Assembly: GCA_035772735.1 (NCBI GenBank)
Contig: JASDFA010000018.1
Coordinates: 62,898,001 to 62,962,000 of the forward strand
Direction: 5' to 3'
DNA: 64,000 nucleotides
Source: Datura wrightii
Lineage: Eukaryota; Streptophyta; Magnoliopsida; Solanales; Solanaceae
Below the pieces are notes generated by a model. The model ran no database searches and was not told the DNA's origin. It saw nothing but the letters and a program-made list of their open reading frames with translations. This document shows, one piece after another, positions 10,999 through 21,182 of the stretch. Both the position numbers and the translations under genes were made by a program. The stretch's first letter is position 1, and each line of letters opens with the position of its first letter.

Positions 10999-12005
10999 AT
11001 GATGGCATCATGGAGCCAAAGAAGGTTTGTTGGTGGAAACCCTTATTATGATGACCCATGTACCTACTGTGGAGGACCCCACTATTGGCAAGATTGCAAA
11101 TATTCCCCTAGAAGGGAGATGAGTGCACCTTCTCCTGCCTATGATGGGTATAGATGCACATTATGTGGTAGTCATGGGAGACATTGGGATGGATGCCCAA
11201 ATGGGTTCACTTCCTCCTATAATGTTTATGATAGGAGTTGTGCTCCTAAGCTTGAAAGAAATGAAGCCATGGCAAGTGAGGAAAGGAGAATCACATGTGG
11301 ACTCATATAAGACATGCTCCAAGTCTTTGTGGAGCGGGAGGCTAATGAGAAAAAGAATAACAATCCCTCTATGCCCATGGAATTATCAAATCTGCTAGAA
11401 GAATGATGTAAATCTCTAAAAGAAGAAGCTGAGGAGACATTGAGGAGCATAGCAAGAATAAGTGAACAATGGGGCATAACTCAACTTGCTCACGGGAGGA
11501 AGCTCAAAATGATGATGAAGTAGGAGTCAAGGTGAACTTTGAAGAAGTCATAGAGGTTCGCCAACCAACTAACATTTCAAAAATTCAACATGCCAAGGTT
11601 GGAGAAGTGACACTAGAGTCTCCGAATGACATCCAACAATTCATGCTCAAGGACTCTAGTGCACTTGTAGAGGAGGATGGCAAGAAAGAGGCATGCTCGA
11701 AAGGGGAGCGACTTAAACCGCCCTTTTATCATTTTTCAACATTGATCTTGGTCGACAAAATGGAGACTTAGGAGAACAAGTCAATGGAGGAAGTTGATGA
11801 GGAAGTTCAAGGTGGCTTCATCTTAGAATATGCCATGCCAGCAAGGCCAAAGCACATCCCTCCTTCGAGGGACAAGACACACAAGATGCAACATCTATTG
11901 CTTGGTCCTTTGATGATTACACCACCACCCCTAAAGTGGAGTGAAACAATGGATAAGAAATTAGGGGTGCGATTCAAATGCTCAAAGTGGAGAGAGAAGT
12001 GGTGA
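10999..12005 (+). pseudogene. N1 zinc-knuckle ORF, decayed
   Basis: Opens with an intact 103-codon stretch from ATG 10999 to 11310 holding two cysteine/histidine clusters: CTYCGGPHYWQDC and CTLCGSHGRHWDGC, spaced about 36 residues apart. Both resemble nucleic-acid-binding zinc knuckles. In-frame stops (11308-11310, then near 11404) and a frameshift before 11469 follow; the shifted frame runs on to 12005 with one stop near 11769. The middle is Glu/Lys rich and could form a coiled coil. I see no capsid domain and no protease. I do not recognise the protein; a minimal nucleocapsid-like product of a non-autonomous element is my inference. Confidence 0.6.
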
Positions 12006-12044
12006 AGCTGAAGTCGTCGAGCCACGATGTTAACTAAGGCGCTT

Positions 12045-12062
12045 CTTGGGAGGCAACCTAAG
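12045..12062 (+). other. AGGCAA hairpin, N1
   Basis: CTTGGG-AGGCAA-CCTAAG, after GTCGAGCCACGATGTTAAC. A stem with one G-T pair. The same element follows the coding part in A2, G1, G2 and G3. Confidence 0.7.
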
Positions 12063-14270
12063 CGCTTTTACATTTTGTTTTTATTTTTCTTTTGTTTTGT
12101 TTTACTTAATGTTTGTGTTGTCTTTACTTGTGAAAGGGTGCAATAGGTATGTAATGTGATGAAGGTGAAAGAAGCCAAATTCAAAGTGAGTAACCGGTGC
12201 TAAACCGGCAAAGTGCAAGTTTAAATGCACAAAACGCAGATGTCAAACAAAATGCCTGGAAGAAAAATTAGTAAAGCAGTGATACATCGGTGTTAGACTG
12301 GCAAAATGTCGGTTCCAAAGGCGTGAAACGCATGTGGAACGCCGGTTATGAGCAGAAGTCCTAGCGAGTTCTTCACCTTTCTTTCCTTACTTTGTTTTAC
12401 CATGCGCATCGAGGACAATGCTTTTTTTGTGTAAGGGGGTGAAGTCTGAGTAACCCACTTGTTAAGTGATGCACGATATCGCCCTATGATAAATTGGGTG
12501 ACATCATTCTCAAGGGTAAATCATCATTACTTACGAGTTTGTATCGCCTTTTTAGATAGTAGTCTTTGAATAAACTCCAAGGGTTTTTTTTTATACTACG
12601 GTTCTTTCTCAAGGAGCGGTTTCTTTGTCTTTTCTTTTTATTATCGAACCGGGTTCACACTTCTTGATGATAGATTGAGAGGCGTCTTTCTTACAGGAAA
12701 ATGTCAAGTCAGGAGTCTTGTTTAGTTGTTTGTGCACTTGCTTGAGGAGGTACCACCAATATTTCTTGCCTAGCATTGTGCATAAGAGTTGAGAAGAAAA
12801 GAGGGGTATCTAAATATGAAAATGAGCACGCTCTTGTCATAAATTATATATTCCTTGCTTGGCTTGTTGATTTGTAACTAGCTCATTAAAAGTCATCCTC
12901 TTAATGTGACAAAGGAAGTGTGTGAACTCCTTGGATTGTGATGCGTTGTCTAGTGAGGTTTTTATCTTAATTCTTGTTTATGCATGATTGGATAGAACTT
13001 GCCCTAAGTGTGATTCAAGGAGAAATGATAGATGTGGCTGCACTTAGAACATGATCTTAGGCCCTCTTGTTAGTCACTTCACCCAAATGACCTCCTTGAA
13101 CATTAATCTTTGATAGCCAAAGTTTGAGCCTTGGACCCTTTCTTTGGAAACCACATTACAAGCCTAATGACCATTTTTAATCCTTCTCTTTGGCACTCAT
13201 CCTCCCTAATTACTAGAGATAGAATAATGAAAAATGAGCTTCAAGCCCATGAGATGGGGAGCGGTAATGAAATGAATCTGAGATGAGGCAAAAGCCTAAG
13301 CTTGGGGGTTTGCAAGAGAAGGGGAAAAAATGAGAATGTCAATGTGAGGTAGCACCAAAATCATGATGAAATGAATGAATCGATGGGTTGAAAGACCTCG
13401 AATCATCAAAAGAGAAAGAATAAAAAAAAGGTGCTATTTCTTGCATAGATAAGGCTAAAGTGAAATTCATGGGTGTTATAAGGGTGGATTTTGTTATACA
13501 AAAGATAAAGATGATGTACAAGGAGAAATAAGGTGGAGTAATTTCAATAAGATGATGAGGTGTACAAGCTTTTGTAAAGGCATTAGGGAGGCTTTAGTCA
13601 CTAAAGCTAAACAATTATCCTACCCTCACCCCTACCATTAATTATGACCCACAAGTCCTAGTTGATTCTAGGTGTAGCAACACTACATTAGCGGCGATAT
13701 ACATGAAGGTCAAGCCTATGGGTCAATTTGTGTGCACTTGAATTTCTTTGTGAGTGCGAACGCATTTGTCTTATCTTATAATCCCATTGTGTGAAATGCT
13801 ACGAAAATATGTATGGGATTCTCTCTTCTTGTGAGGGGCATCATTTCTTTAGAGTACATGCTTAAAGTTGTTTTCAAAGAGAGATATGATTAAGGCAAGC
13901 GGGTAGCGAACTTGAAGGCAAGCTTTGAATGTGAATTATCAATGACTTGAGATTCTATTTGAACTTGTTTTGTGGAACTATGCCCCTTGTTTGAATGAAG
14001 TGAATGCATGCAAGATATGTTTAATGATTGTGGTTACCTGTTGAAGTTTGTGCAACAAAGTTTGTGTCTTTTCTTTTTCTTGAATTGGTGTATAATGTTT
14101 GGGTTGTCATGAGGATTGATGATTTTGTGTACAACTACCATAGTGCCTTAAGCCTTATTAATGTTCCATTGTGCAAAAACTCATACATATATATATAGCA
14201 TGTTGTTCATTTGCTCAACTGTAAAGAATTGCATTACTTGAGGATAAGCATTGGTTCAAGTTTGGGGGTT
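12063..14270 (+). other. N1 3' non-coding region
   Basis: No gene seen in 2.2 kb. Contains polypurine-like GTGTAAGGGGGTGAAG at about 12430-12447, AAGCTTGGGGGTT near 13298-13310 and the final tract AAGTTTGGGGGTT (14258-14270) against the 3' LTR. Scattered accgg/ccggtt motifs lie at 12190-12350. Confidence 0.6.
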
Positions 14271-15474
14271 TGATGTGTTGGAAAATTAACAAAACTCATT
14301 AGGCTCCTAATCATGAGTTTTTGCCTAGTTTTCAAGTTATTTATGTGGATTTTATGCCTTTTCTCTTGAATTCTTTGTAGGTGCCTCATGTGAGTAAAGA
14401 AAGCATGAAATCGAGTAAAACACATGGAATTTGAGAAGAAATTTGATGTGTTAGCATATGAGGGAGAGGAACCAAAGATAAGGAAGATTTGATCTCAAAA
14501 AGAGGTGCAAGTACGTGCTTTGAATCGGCTAAACGCAGATACGGAAGGGTGAAACGCCGAAGACACTACCCAGACTAGCTAAACAATCGGACCTTCACGG
14601 AATGGCACCGGCTAAAAGCCACTGAACCGCTGGTTCCCCCCTACCAGGCCACTATTTTCAATTGTCTAAAGTTTGGTGCTCCATGGATTGCAACAGGCAA
14701 AACGCTGGTTCCTCGCCAGAAAGGCCTCCTAATGAAGGGTAAAAGGAGGTCAAAAAGGTCTCAAAAGCATCTAGAAGCTCCAAGGACATTTGGGGAAAGT
14801 TGTACACAAGAAAGTACAGATATATAACCTCCGCTGTACACCAACTAAAAGGAGGAAGAATTCAATCAACAATTCATTCATCAAAACTTCATGTTCTTCA
14901 TAGAATGAGGAGTAGATTCTTTTCTCCATAGTTTTATAGAGTTAGGTAGGACTTTTCTTATTCATTTTCTTTAACTTATTTTGGGGGAATTCCACCATTT
15001 TTGTAAGAGCTTGTGAAGCAAAAATTGTGAAGCTAATGTACTGAATGTGAGGGGAATCCTCTTGGTATCTTCTCTCTATCTTTAAATATGTTTTACTAAT
15101 TTGCTAGCTAGAAGTATATTCATGGTGGATTTTTTAATTTGATTGGGTTTTGATAAATTGATCTTGGATTCTTATTGAATTAAAGATGGGTATTGCAACA
15201 TTCATATTCACATTGTTCAATTAAGTGTAAATCTATTAGATTCTCTTCAATCTATTAATGAAGATCCTTTGATGATGATATGGGTCTATCTATCCTTGCT
15301 TGATTGTTGCTTGGGAGAGAATAATTAAGTATTGGAAGGGAATCTAGTAGTGGGCATGGATAAGATATTGTAAAATTAAGCTAGAAATAGATGAAATTAT
15401 TTCCTCCTTCCTAATTGGTAGCTAATAGGCTGAGAAGCTGAGATTACCCACTTCTCGAGATTATTTACGCTTGT
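14271..15474 (+). repeat. N1 3' LTR, truncated
   Basis: Matches the 5' LTR from its first base but has an internal deletion of about 110 bp near 15420-15430 and stops at about 15474, where S1 LTR sequence resumes. Confidence 0.8.
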
Positions 15475-15814
15475 TGAACTTATAAGATGACCTGGCATGT
15501 CTTGAGCTAGTTAGTATTTTCATCTACACCGCATCTTTAGTATTTCATACCTTTGTTGACAACTTAGCTAATCTTGGTATTGTACTTCACTAAATCAACC
15601 AATACAATTCTCTAAAAATTTCAACTCCCCCAATTTGATTTGTTTTTATATTAAATCTACGTGGTGCAAGCTAACATCAATTTCTCAATCGACACTTGAA
15701 ATTATCATTCCCTAGTCCTCGTGAGATTCGACCCCGGAACTCATTGGGTTACTTGTTTTGATACTTCGGTCGTGTATATTCTTTGAATTAAAGGATATAT
15801 TTTGGACGTTATCA

Positions 15815-16330
15815 ATCCTTTCCCCAATATTGATGATTTGATTGACCAGCTTCAGGCTGTCAAGTGTTTTTCCAAGATAAACCTCATATCTGAATACCAT
15901 TAACTCAGGGTTCGGGAGAGTGACATCCCGAAGACAGCCTTCAGGACTTGTTATGGCCACTATGAGTTTATAGGTATGTATTTTGAACTAACGAATGCTC
16001 ATGTGGCTTCTATGGATTTGATGAACAGGGTGTTCAAGCCATACTTAGATATGTTCATGATTGTGTTCATAGATTTCATCCTTATATACTCTCGAAGCGA
16101 GGAGAAGCATGTCGCTCATTTGAGGGTGGTGCTACGGACTTTTAAGGATCGCCAATCGTATGCTAAATTCAGTCAATGAGAGTTTTGGTAGAACTCAGTT
16201 GTAATTTTGGGTCATGTGGTATCAAGCGAGGGTGTACAAGTGGACTCTCAAAAGGTAGAAGCAATGAAGATTTGGCCTACACCAGTGAATCCTTCGGATA
16301 TCAAGTGTTTCTTGGGTTTAGCTGGTTACT
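15815..16330 (+). pseudogene. pol: T1 reverse transcriptase, second part, broken
   Basis: Continues the RT palm after the S1 insertion: FPNIDDLIDQL, KTAFRTCYGHYEF, then LMNRVF. The catalytic box reads VFIDFILIYS where the family has two adjacent aspartates (IDD), so the second is lost. A stop follows KINLISEYH, and frameshifts occur near 16175. The enzyme would copy element RNA into DNA. Dead on both motif and frame. Confidence 0.85.
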
Positions 16331-16341
16331 ATTGAAGGTAT

Positions 16342-16851
16342 TTGGAAGGGTTTTCGTCCATGGTAGCACTGTTAACTAAATTGACCCAGAAGAAAGTGAA
16401 GTTTCAATGGTCGAAGGCTTGTGAGAAGAGCATCCAAGAGTTGAAGACACAATTTACCTCAGCACCAGTGTTGACCCTACCTGAGGATACCAATGGGTTT
16501 GTGGTATATTGTGAAGCCTCAAGGATTGGCCTTGGTTGTGTGTTGATGCATCACGGTAAAGTTATAGCGTATTCTTCAAGACAACTGAAGGTCCATGAAA
16601 AGAATTACCTGACTCACGACCTCGAGTTGGCGCTAGTAGTATTTGCCTTGAAGATTTGGAGACTCTGTCTGTACGAGGTCCATGTAGATGTGTTTACGGA
16701 CCACAAAAGCTTTCAGTGCGTGTTTATCCAAAAGTATCTGAATCTATGTCAGAGAAGATTGTTGGAGCTTCTTAAAGATTATGACACGAGTGTCCTTTAT
16801 CATCTGGGTAAAGAAAATGAGGTGGCAGACGCTAAAGTATATCCCATGTAG
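16342..16851 (+). pseudogene. pol: T1 RT connection and RNase H
   Basis: A 169-codon open frame holding the end of RT (LTKLTQKKVKFQWS, then FTSAPVLTLP) and RNase H. The first RNase H acidic position is Glu instead of Asp (YCEASRIGLG); HDLELA and TDHKS are kept. It would degrade RNA of the RNA-DNA hybrid. The flanking frames are broken, so this is a fragment of the T1 polyprotein. Confidence 0.85.
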
Positions 16852-17931
16852 ATGAGGAAAGGAAAGAATTAGTGAAGGATGTACATCGGCTTGCACGGCT
16901 GAGAGTTCGCCTTATTAACTCAACAGATGGTGGTGTCATTATTCAGAATGGGTCAAAAATCATACCTAGTGACCAAAGTTAAAGCCAGGCAAGACGAGGA
17001 TCGTATTTTGGTAAAGTTGAAGGAAGCCGTTCAGAATCAATAGGTGGAGGTTTTCTCCAAAGGGGGAGATGGTGTGCTTCGATATTAGAGTTGCTTGTGT
17101 GTTCCGGGTCTTGATGATTTGAGAGATCGGATGTTGCGTGAAGCTCATGGTTCCAGATATTTTATCCATCCAAGTGCCACCAATATGTACCGTGACCTAT
17201 GGAAAGTCTATTGGTGGATGGCATGAAGAAGGACATAGCAGGGTTTGTGGCTGTGTCTGAACTGTCAACTGGTGAAGGTTGAGCATCAAAAACCTGGAGG
17301 TATGCTTCAAGATATTAGTGTCCCTACTTGGAAGTGGGAAGAGATCAATATGAACTTCATTATAGGGTTGCCTCACACTCGTCGATAGAATGACTCTAAT
17401 TGGGTGGTTGTAGATAGGTTAACTAAGGCAACTCATTTTCTACTGGTCAAAATCACCGATTCAGCAGAGGATTTTGCTAAGTTATACATTTGGGAGTTAC
17501 TTCTGTTGCATGGAGTTACATTATCCATCATATCAGATAGAGGTACTCAGTTTACCTCCCATTTTGGAGATTATTTCAAAAGGGACTCAGTACCCAGATC
17601 AAGCTTAGCACAGCCTTTCACCCACAAACAGATGGCTAGGCTGAGCGGTCCATTCAGACTCTCGAGGATATTTTGAGATCATGTGTGATTTATTTCAAGG
17701 GTAGTTGGGATGATCATTTGCCTCTCACTGAGTTTGCATATAACAATAGCTACCATTCCAGCATTCAGATGGCTCCATTTGAGGATCTTTATAGGAGAAG
17801 GTGTAGATCACTTGTTGGTTGGTTTGAGATAGGTTCAGCTGCTAAGAGATAGGTTGAAAATAGCTCAAAGTCGAAAAAAGTCCTATGCGAATGTGAGGAG
17901 GAGGGAGCTTGAGTTTGAAGTTGATGATTAG
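16852..17931 (+). pseudogene. pol: T1 integrase zinc and core domains, broken
   Basis: The HHCC zinc domain is readable at about 17140-17270 (HGSRYFIHPS, then CLNC). In the core the first catalytic Asp position reads Asn (NMNFIIGLP, near 17350). ISDRGTQFTS (17530-17565) keeps the second Asp, and AERSIQTLEDIL (about 17640-17675) the Glu. Stops and at least one frameshift interrupt the reading. Integrase would insert the DNA copy; this one is inactive. Confidence 0.8.
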
Positions 17932-18340
17932 GTGTTTCTGAAGGTATCTCCCATGAAGGGAGTTATAAGGTTCGAAAAGAATGGGAAACTCAGTCCCTAT
18001 TATGTTGGTCCATATCGAATTGTGAAACGGGTTGGCAAGGCAGCATATGAATTGGAGTTGCCCTCAGAATTAGCTTCAGTTCACCCAGTTTTCCATGTAT
18101 CGCTCTTAAAGAAGTTTTTGTGTGATCCAGCTCTATTTGTTCCGATGGAGAGTGTAGGTGTGAAGGATAGCCTTATCTATGAGGAGGTTCCGATGGAAAT
18201 ACTTGACCGTTAGGTTCGAAAACTAAGAAAAAAAGAAGTAGCTTTAGTCAAGGTTTTGTGGAGGAACCAACATGTTAGGGAGCTACATGGGAAGCCGAAG
18301 CAGATATGATGGCAAAATACCCATATCTATTCCCTTCCGA
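17932..18340 (+). pseudogene. pol: T1 integrase C-terminus with chromodomain
   Basis: Open frame 17932-18213 carries the GPY/F module (YVGPYRIVKRVG) and HPVFHVSLLKK. From about 18175 a chromodomain follows (YEEVP, ILDR, a stop, VRKLR, VLWRNQHV). This C-terminal chromodomain is the diagnostic of chromoviruses and in the family helps direct insertion to heterochromatin. The normal ATWE segment is frameshifted. Confidence 0.85.
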
Positions 18341-18542
18341 CTTAGTTTCAGCTTGAGGTATCAGTTTCCTCCTTAGTACTCTATTCAGTTTCATGTTCAG
18401 CTCATGTTCCTCAGTTTCTTTCATGTCAATGAATGTATGTGTTATTCACGAACCCAATTCAGTCATGTAGCACAGTTCAGAGTCAATCACTCCGTCAGTT
18501 TTCAGCTTATATGTTCAGTATTTGAGTATGTTGATTGCATTT

Positions 18543-19976
18543 TGATCTTGGGCAGATTTATATGCCCAAGTGATACTCAAACGTATCATTTTCGCCTTGT
18601 TTGTTGTGCAATATGTATATATTCTCATGTAATTGGTAATAAAATGTGAATTTATACTAACCAACATGATTAGCATTTGTTTTGCAGGTAAATATGATTT
18701 TTAGGAGCTAAAATGCGTGTTGGAACAATATCGGAGTTGGACTCGGATGTGAGCGTGGAAAAGACATTGGAATGCACAAAGTATAGGGGCTCCGCGATGG
18801 AGCCGTGCCACGCTACCATCGCGGAGGCACACTGCCTGGAGAGGAAATTAAATGGAAAATTCCAGTGTGGCGTCGCGACAGCTCCGTGGCACGGAGATAG
18901 GACTCTGCGTTGGCCTCCGTGCCACGTTGAGGCTACTTTACCGGCCCCTGGAATTCCAGAGAGGGTCCGCGTCCATGCCGTGTCACGGAGGCAGTGCACC
19001 GCGATGGCCTCCGTGACACGTTGCTTGTTATTCCGGGAAATATTTTCCACTAGTATAAATAGCACACTTAGGTTTATTTTAATTAGTTCAGACTTGGTGG
19101 AGCTAGGACGTGGGTTAGAAGCAGTTGAGGGACGAAAAAGCTAAGGGATTTCTTCTCTTCCTTTCTTCTTTCTATCAATTGTATGCATGATTTACACTTG
19201 TTTTAGGATGATCAATCCACAAATGAGTGGCTAATTCTCTTCCTTGCTGAGGTTATGAACATTTGTGATGAATTTTGATTATTAATTTTATGGTTTTCTT
19301 CTTCTTCTTCTATGTTGTTCTATTAATTCTTGTTTCTACTGCATTAGTGTGTGGCCAACATTAATGTACATCTAAAAAGTCTAATTTCACTCGAGAGAGC
19401 AAGAAATTGGAAAGTTGTGAATTAATAGGGTATTGTTCTTAACTTGATTTGGGAAAATTGGGTTTTGATGTGCTTTCCTGATAGAAATATACTTGAAAGC
19501 TGTATTAGTCAATTTAGGAACCGGAATTGTATTGCTAGGTCATAAATTGCATTTGATCACAGAAATGTAGACGGATGGTTTATGATTCTAAAGTGAAATT
19601 AAATACGAGAGTTTTAATTTCTAGGCTACTGTTCTTGGCTAGCAACATGAAGAAGAGATTAACCAAATTATTATTATAATCGAATTCATTACTTGTTCTT
19701 AACCTTGGCATGCTCATATCCATAGTTTAAATTCACAGTAAATAATTGTTAATAGTTTTAGTATATATATATTTTATAAACAAAAACTTATTTAACTGTT
19801 GGTTACGCTGTTGTTAGCATAATTAGAAGTAAGATAAGAATATAGTGTACTTAGGCAAGTTTACTTATCCTGAGTCTCCTTGGATCGATACTTGGCTTAC
19901 TTAGCCACTTTATTACTTGTTTGACCACGTGCACTTGCGTGTCGATTTTAACCTATAGCAAACAACGCACCGAATA
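18543..19976 (+). repeat. A2 5' LTR
   Basis: 1434 bp from TGATCTTGGGC to CACCGAATA; the terminal CA has become TA. Terminal inverted pair CTTGGGCA/TGCCCAAG at 18547-18570. Palindrome block at about 18795-19025, TATA at 19054-19061. Confidence 0.95.
19054..19061 (+). promoter_or_regulatory. LTR TATA box, A2 5' LTR
   Basis: TATAAATA, repeated at 27361-27368 in the 3' LTR. The palindrome block ends about 30 bp upstream. Confidence 0.65.
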
Positions 19977-19982
19977 AGTTTT

Positions 19983-20000
19983 TGGCGCCGTTGCCGGGGA
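19983..20000 (+). other. A2 primer binding site (tRNA-Asp)
   Basis: TGGCGCCGTTGCCGGGGA is an exact complement of the plant tRNA-Asp 3' end (…CCCCGGCAACGGCGCCA), six bases after the LTR. Typical of the Athila lineage. Confidence 0.93.
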
Positions 20001-20114
20001 GACTAGGCAATTGGTGAAATTGTGATAAGTGTAAATTTACTGTATTGTTGTTTTATTTTCTTAAGTGTTAACAACTTGGTCTTAGCCTGTATTTTGCAGA
20101 TTTGATTTCTGTGA

Positions 20115-21182
20115 ACACTGACAAGGGACAAAGAGCTGGTGGAATCTTACTTAGAGCCTGAACGTGAATTTCATAGTCAACGTAGAGAAGCTCTACAAAA
20201 GAAGCTGCAGTTGCTCAGACAATCTATTATGGAGCAACAAAATCCACTAGTTGTGCGGGCAGTGTTAGTGCCTGATGAAGCAGCAGCAAGGCCGGTTCAC
20301 GAGGTGGCAATCCCACATGCCAACAATGTACATTCCAGTATCCGCAAACCAGAGCCTGGAGGGAGGTTTGAATTAAAGCAGAACATGGTGCAACTTTTGC
20401 ACACAAGCAGGCAATTTACCGGTCTCCCTCATGAAGACCCACAACAACATCTCCAGAACTTTTTGGAGATAAGTGACACTTATATACCCGCTGGAGTGTC
20501 ACCTGATTATGTTCGGCTCACCTTATTTCCGTTTTCCTTACTTGGTGAAGCCAAGAGGTGGTTAAAAGCTGAACCACCCAATTCTATATCAACGTGGGAT
20601 GACCTTGCATGGAAGTTTTTGGTTAGATTTTTCCCTTCTGGTAAAACAGCCAAACTTAGAAGTCAAATTCTAAGTTTTAAACAGAGGGAGGGAGAAAATC
20701 TATATCAAGCCTGGGAAAGATTTAAATCCATGTTGCGGGACTTTCCTCATCATCATCAGTCCAATGAGGTGTTGGTACACACATTTATTGAGGGTTTGGA
20801 ACCCCATACTAAAATTCTGTTAGACTCAGCAGCTGGAGGGAAAGCGCTGGAAAAGACCTATGAGGAGCTGTACACTTTGCTCAACCGAATTTCACAGGGC
20901 AATCCAGAATGGAATGCGGATTCATCAAGAGGTGGAGCAAGGAAAGCCGCAGGAGCGCTTGAAGTGGATGGATTTATAGCTATCGCTGCACAGATAGCTG
21001 CCTTGCAAAATCAGTTAAATAATCACTTCAGCAATATGAACTTGAACCAGCCTTCAGCTTCAGTCAATGCGGTCCAACAGATGTGGTGTGAAGTGTGTGG
21101 TAGTAGTGAGCATTCTGCCGAGTGTTGTGGTGCAAATCCTGATTCTGTTAACTTCGTGGGCAAGGCACAGAGAAATCAGTAG
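20115..21182 (+). pseudogene. gag: A2 gag
   Basis: Long open frame with the capsid-type domain: ARPVHEVAIP, NMVQLLH, FTGLPHEDPQQHLQNF, RLTLFPFSLLGEAKRWL, FLVRFFPSGKTAKLRSQILSFKQ and YQAWERFKSML in order over residues about 55-215. A canonical CX2CX4HX4C zinc knuckle (CEVCGSSEHSAECC) lies at 21087-21128. No ATG opens the conserved N-terminus: the frame starts after a stop at 20112 and the first in-frame ATG is 20229. A TTTTGCAG resembling an acceptor lies at 20092-20099. The frame ends at TAG 21180-21182 but continues without shift into 21183-22460. Gag would build the particle. Confidence 0.85.

Larger units (their letters stand above)
9258..15474 (+). mobile_element. N1: non-autonomous Athila/Tat-like element
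   Basis: 5' LTR 9258-10864, primer site 10869-10886, a decayed zinc-knuckle ORF (10999-12005), the AGGCAA hairpin (12045-12062), 2.2 kb of non-coding sequence, a polypurine tract and a 3' LTR from 14271 that is cut at about 15474. There is no protease, RT or integrase. Its LTR starts like S1 (TGATGAGTTGG) but differs inside, so the two are related families. The missing last 0.3 kb of the 3' LTR prevents a target-site duplication check. Confidence 0.8.
8403..15814 (+). mobile_element. S1: solo LTR split by N1
   Basis: S1 starts TGATGAGTTGG at 8403 and ends GACGTTATCA at 15814, flanked by ATCCT at 8398-8402 and 15815-15819. Its own sequence is 8403-9257 plus 15475-15814, about 1.2 kb, with no internal region or second LTR: a solo LTR left after LTR-LTR recombination. 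N1 lies inside it. A palindrome-rich block at about 8585-8860 (for example CGGCGAGTCGCCG, 8646-8658) precedes the TATA box at 8915-8922. Confidence 0.8.

Noticed and set aside
8403..15814. S1 plus N1 read as one element with three LTRs
   Set aside because: The ATCCT duplication brackets only S1, and the right-hand 340 bp do not match the N1 5' LTR end, so two elements fit better.
18713..19144. 143-codon open frame in both A2 LTRs (also 27020-27451)
   Set aside because: It spans the GC-rich palindrome block, where stops are rare by composition, and lies mostly upstream of the TATA box. Codon changes between the copies include many replacements. No domain recognised.
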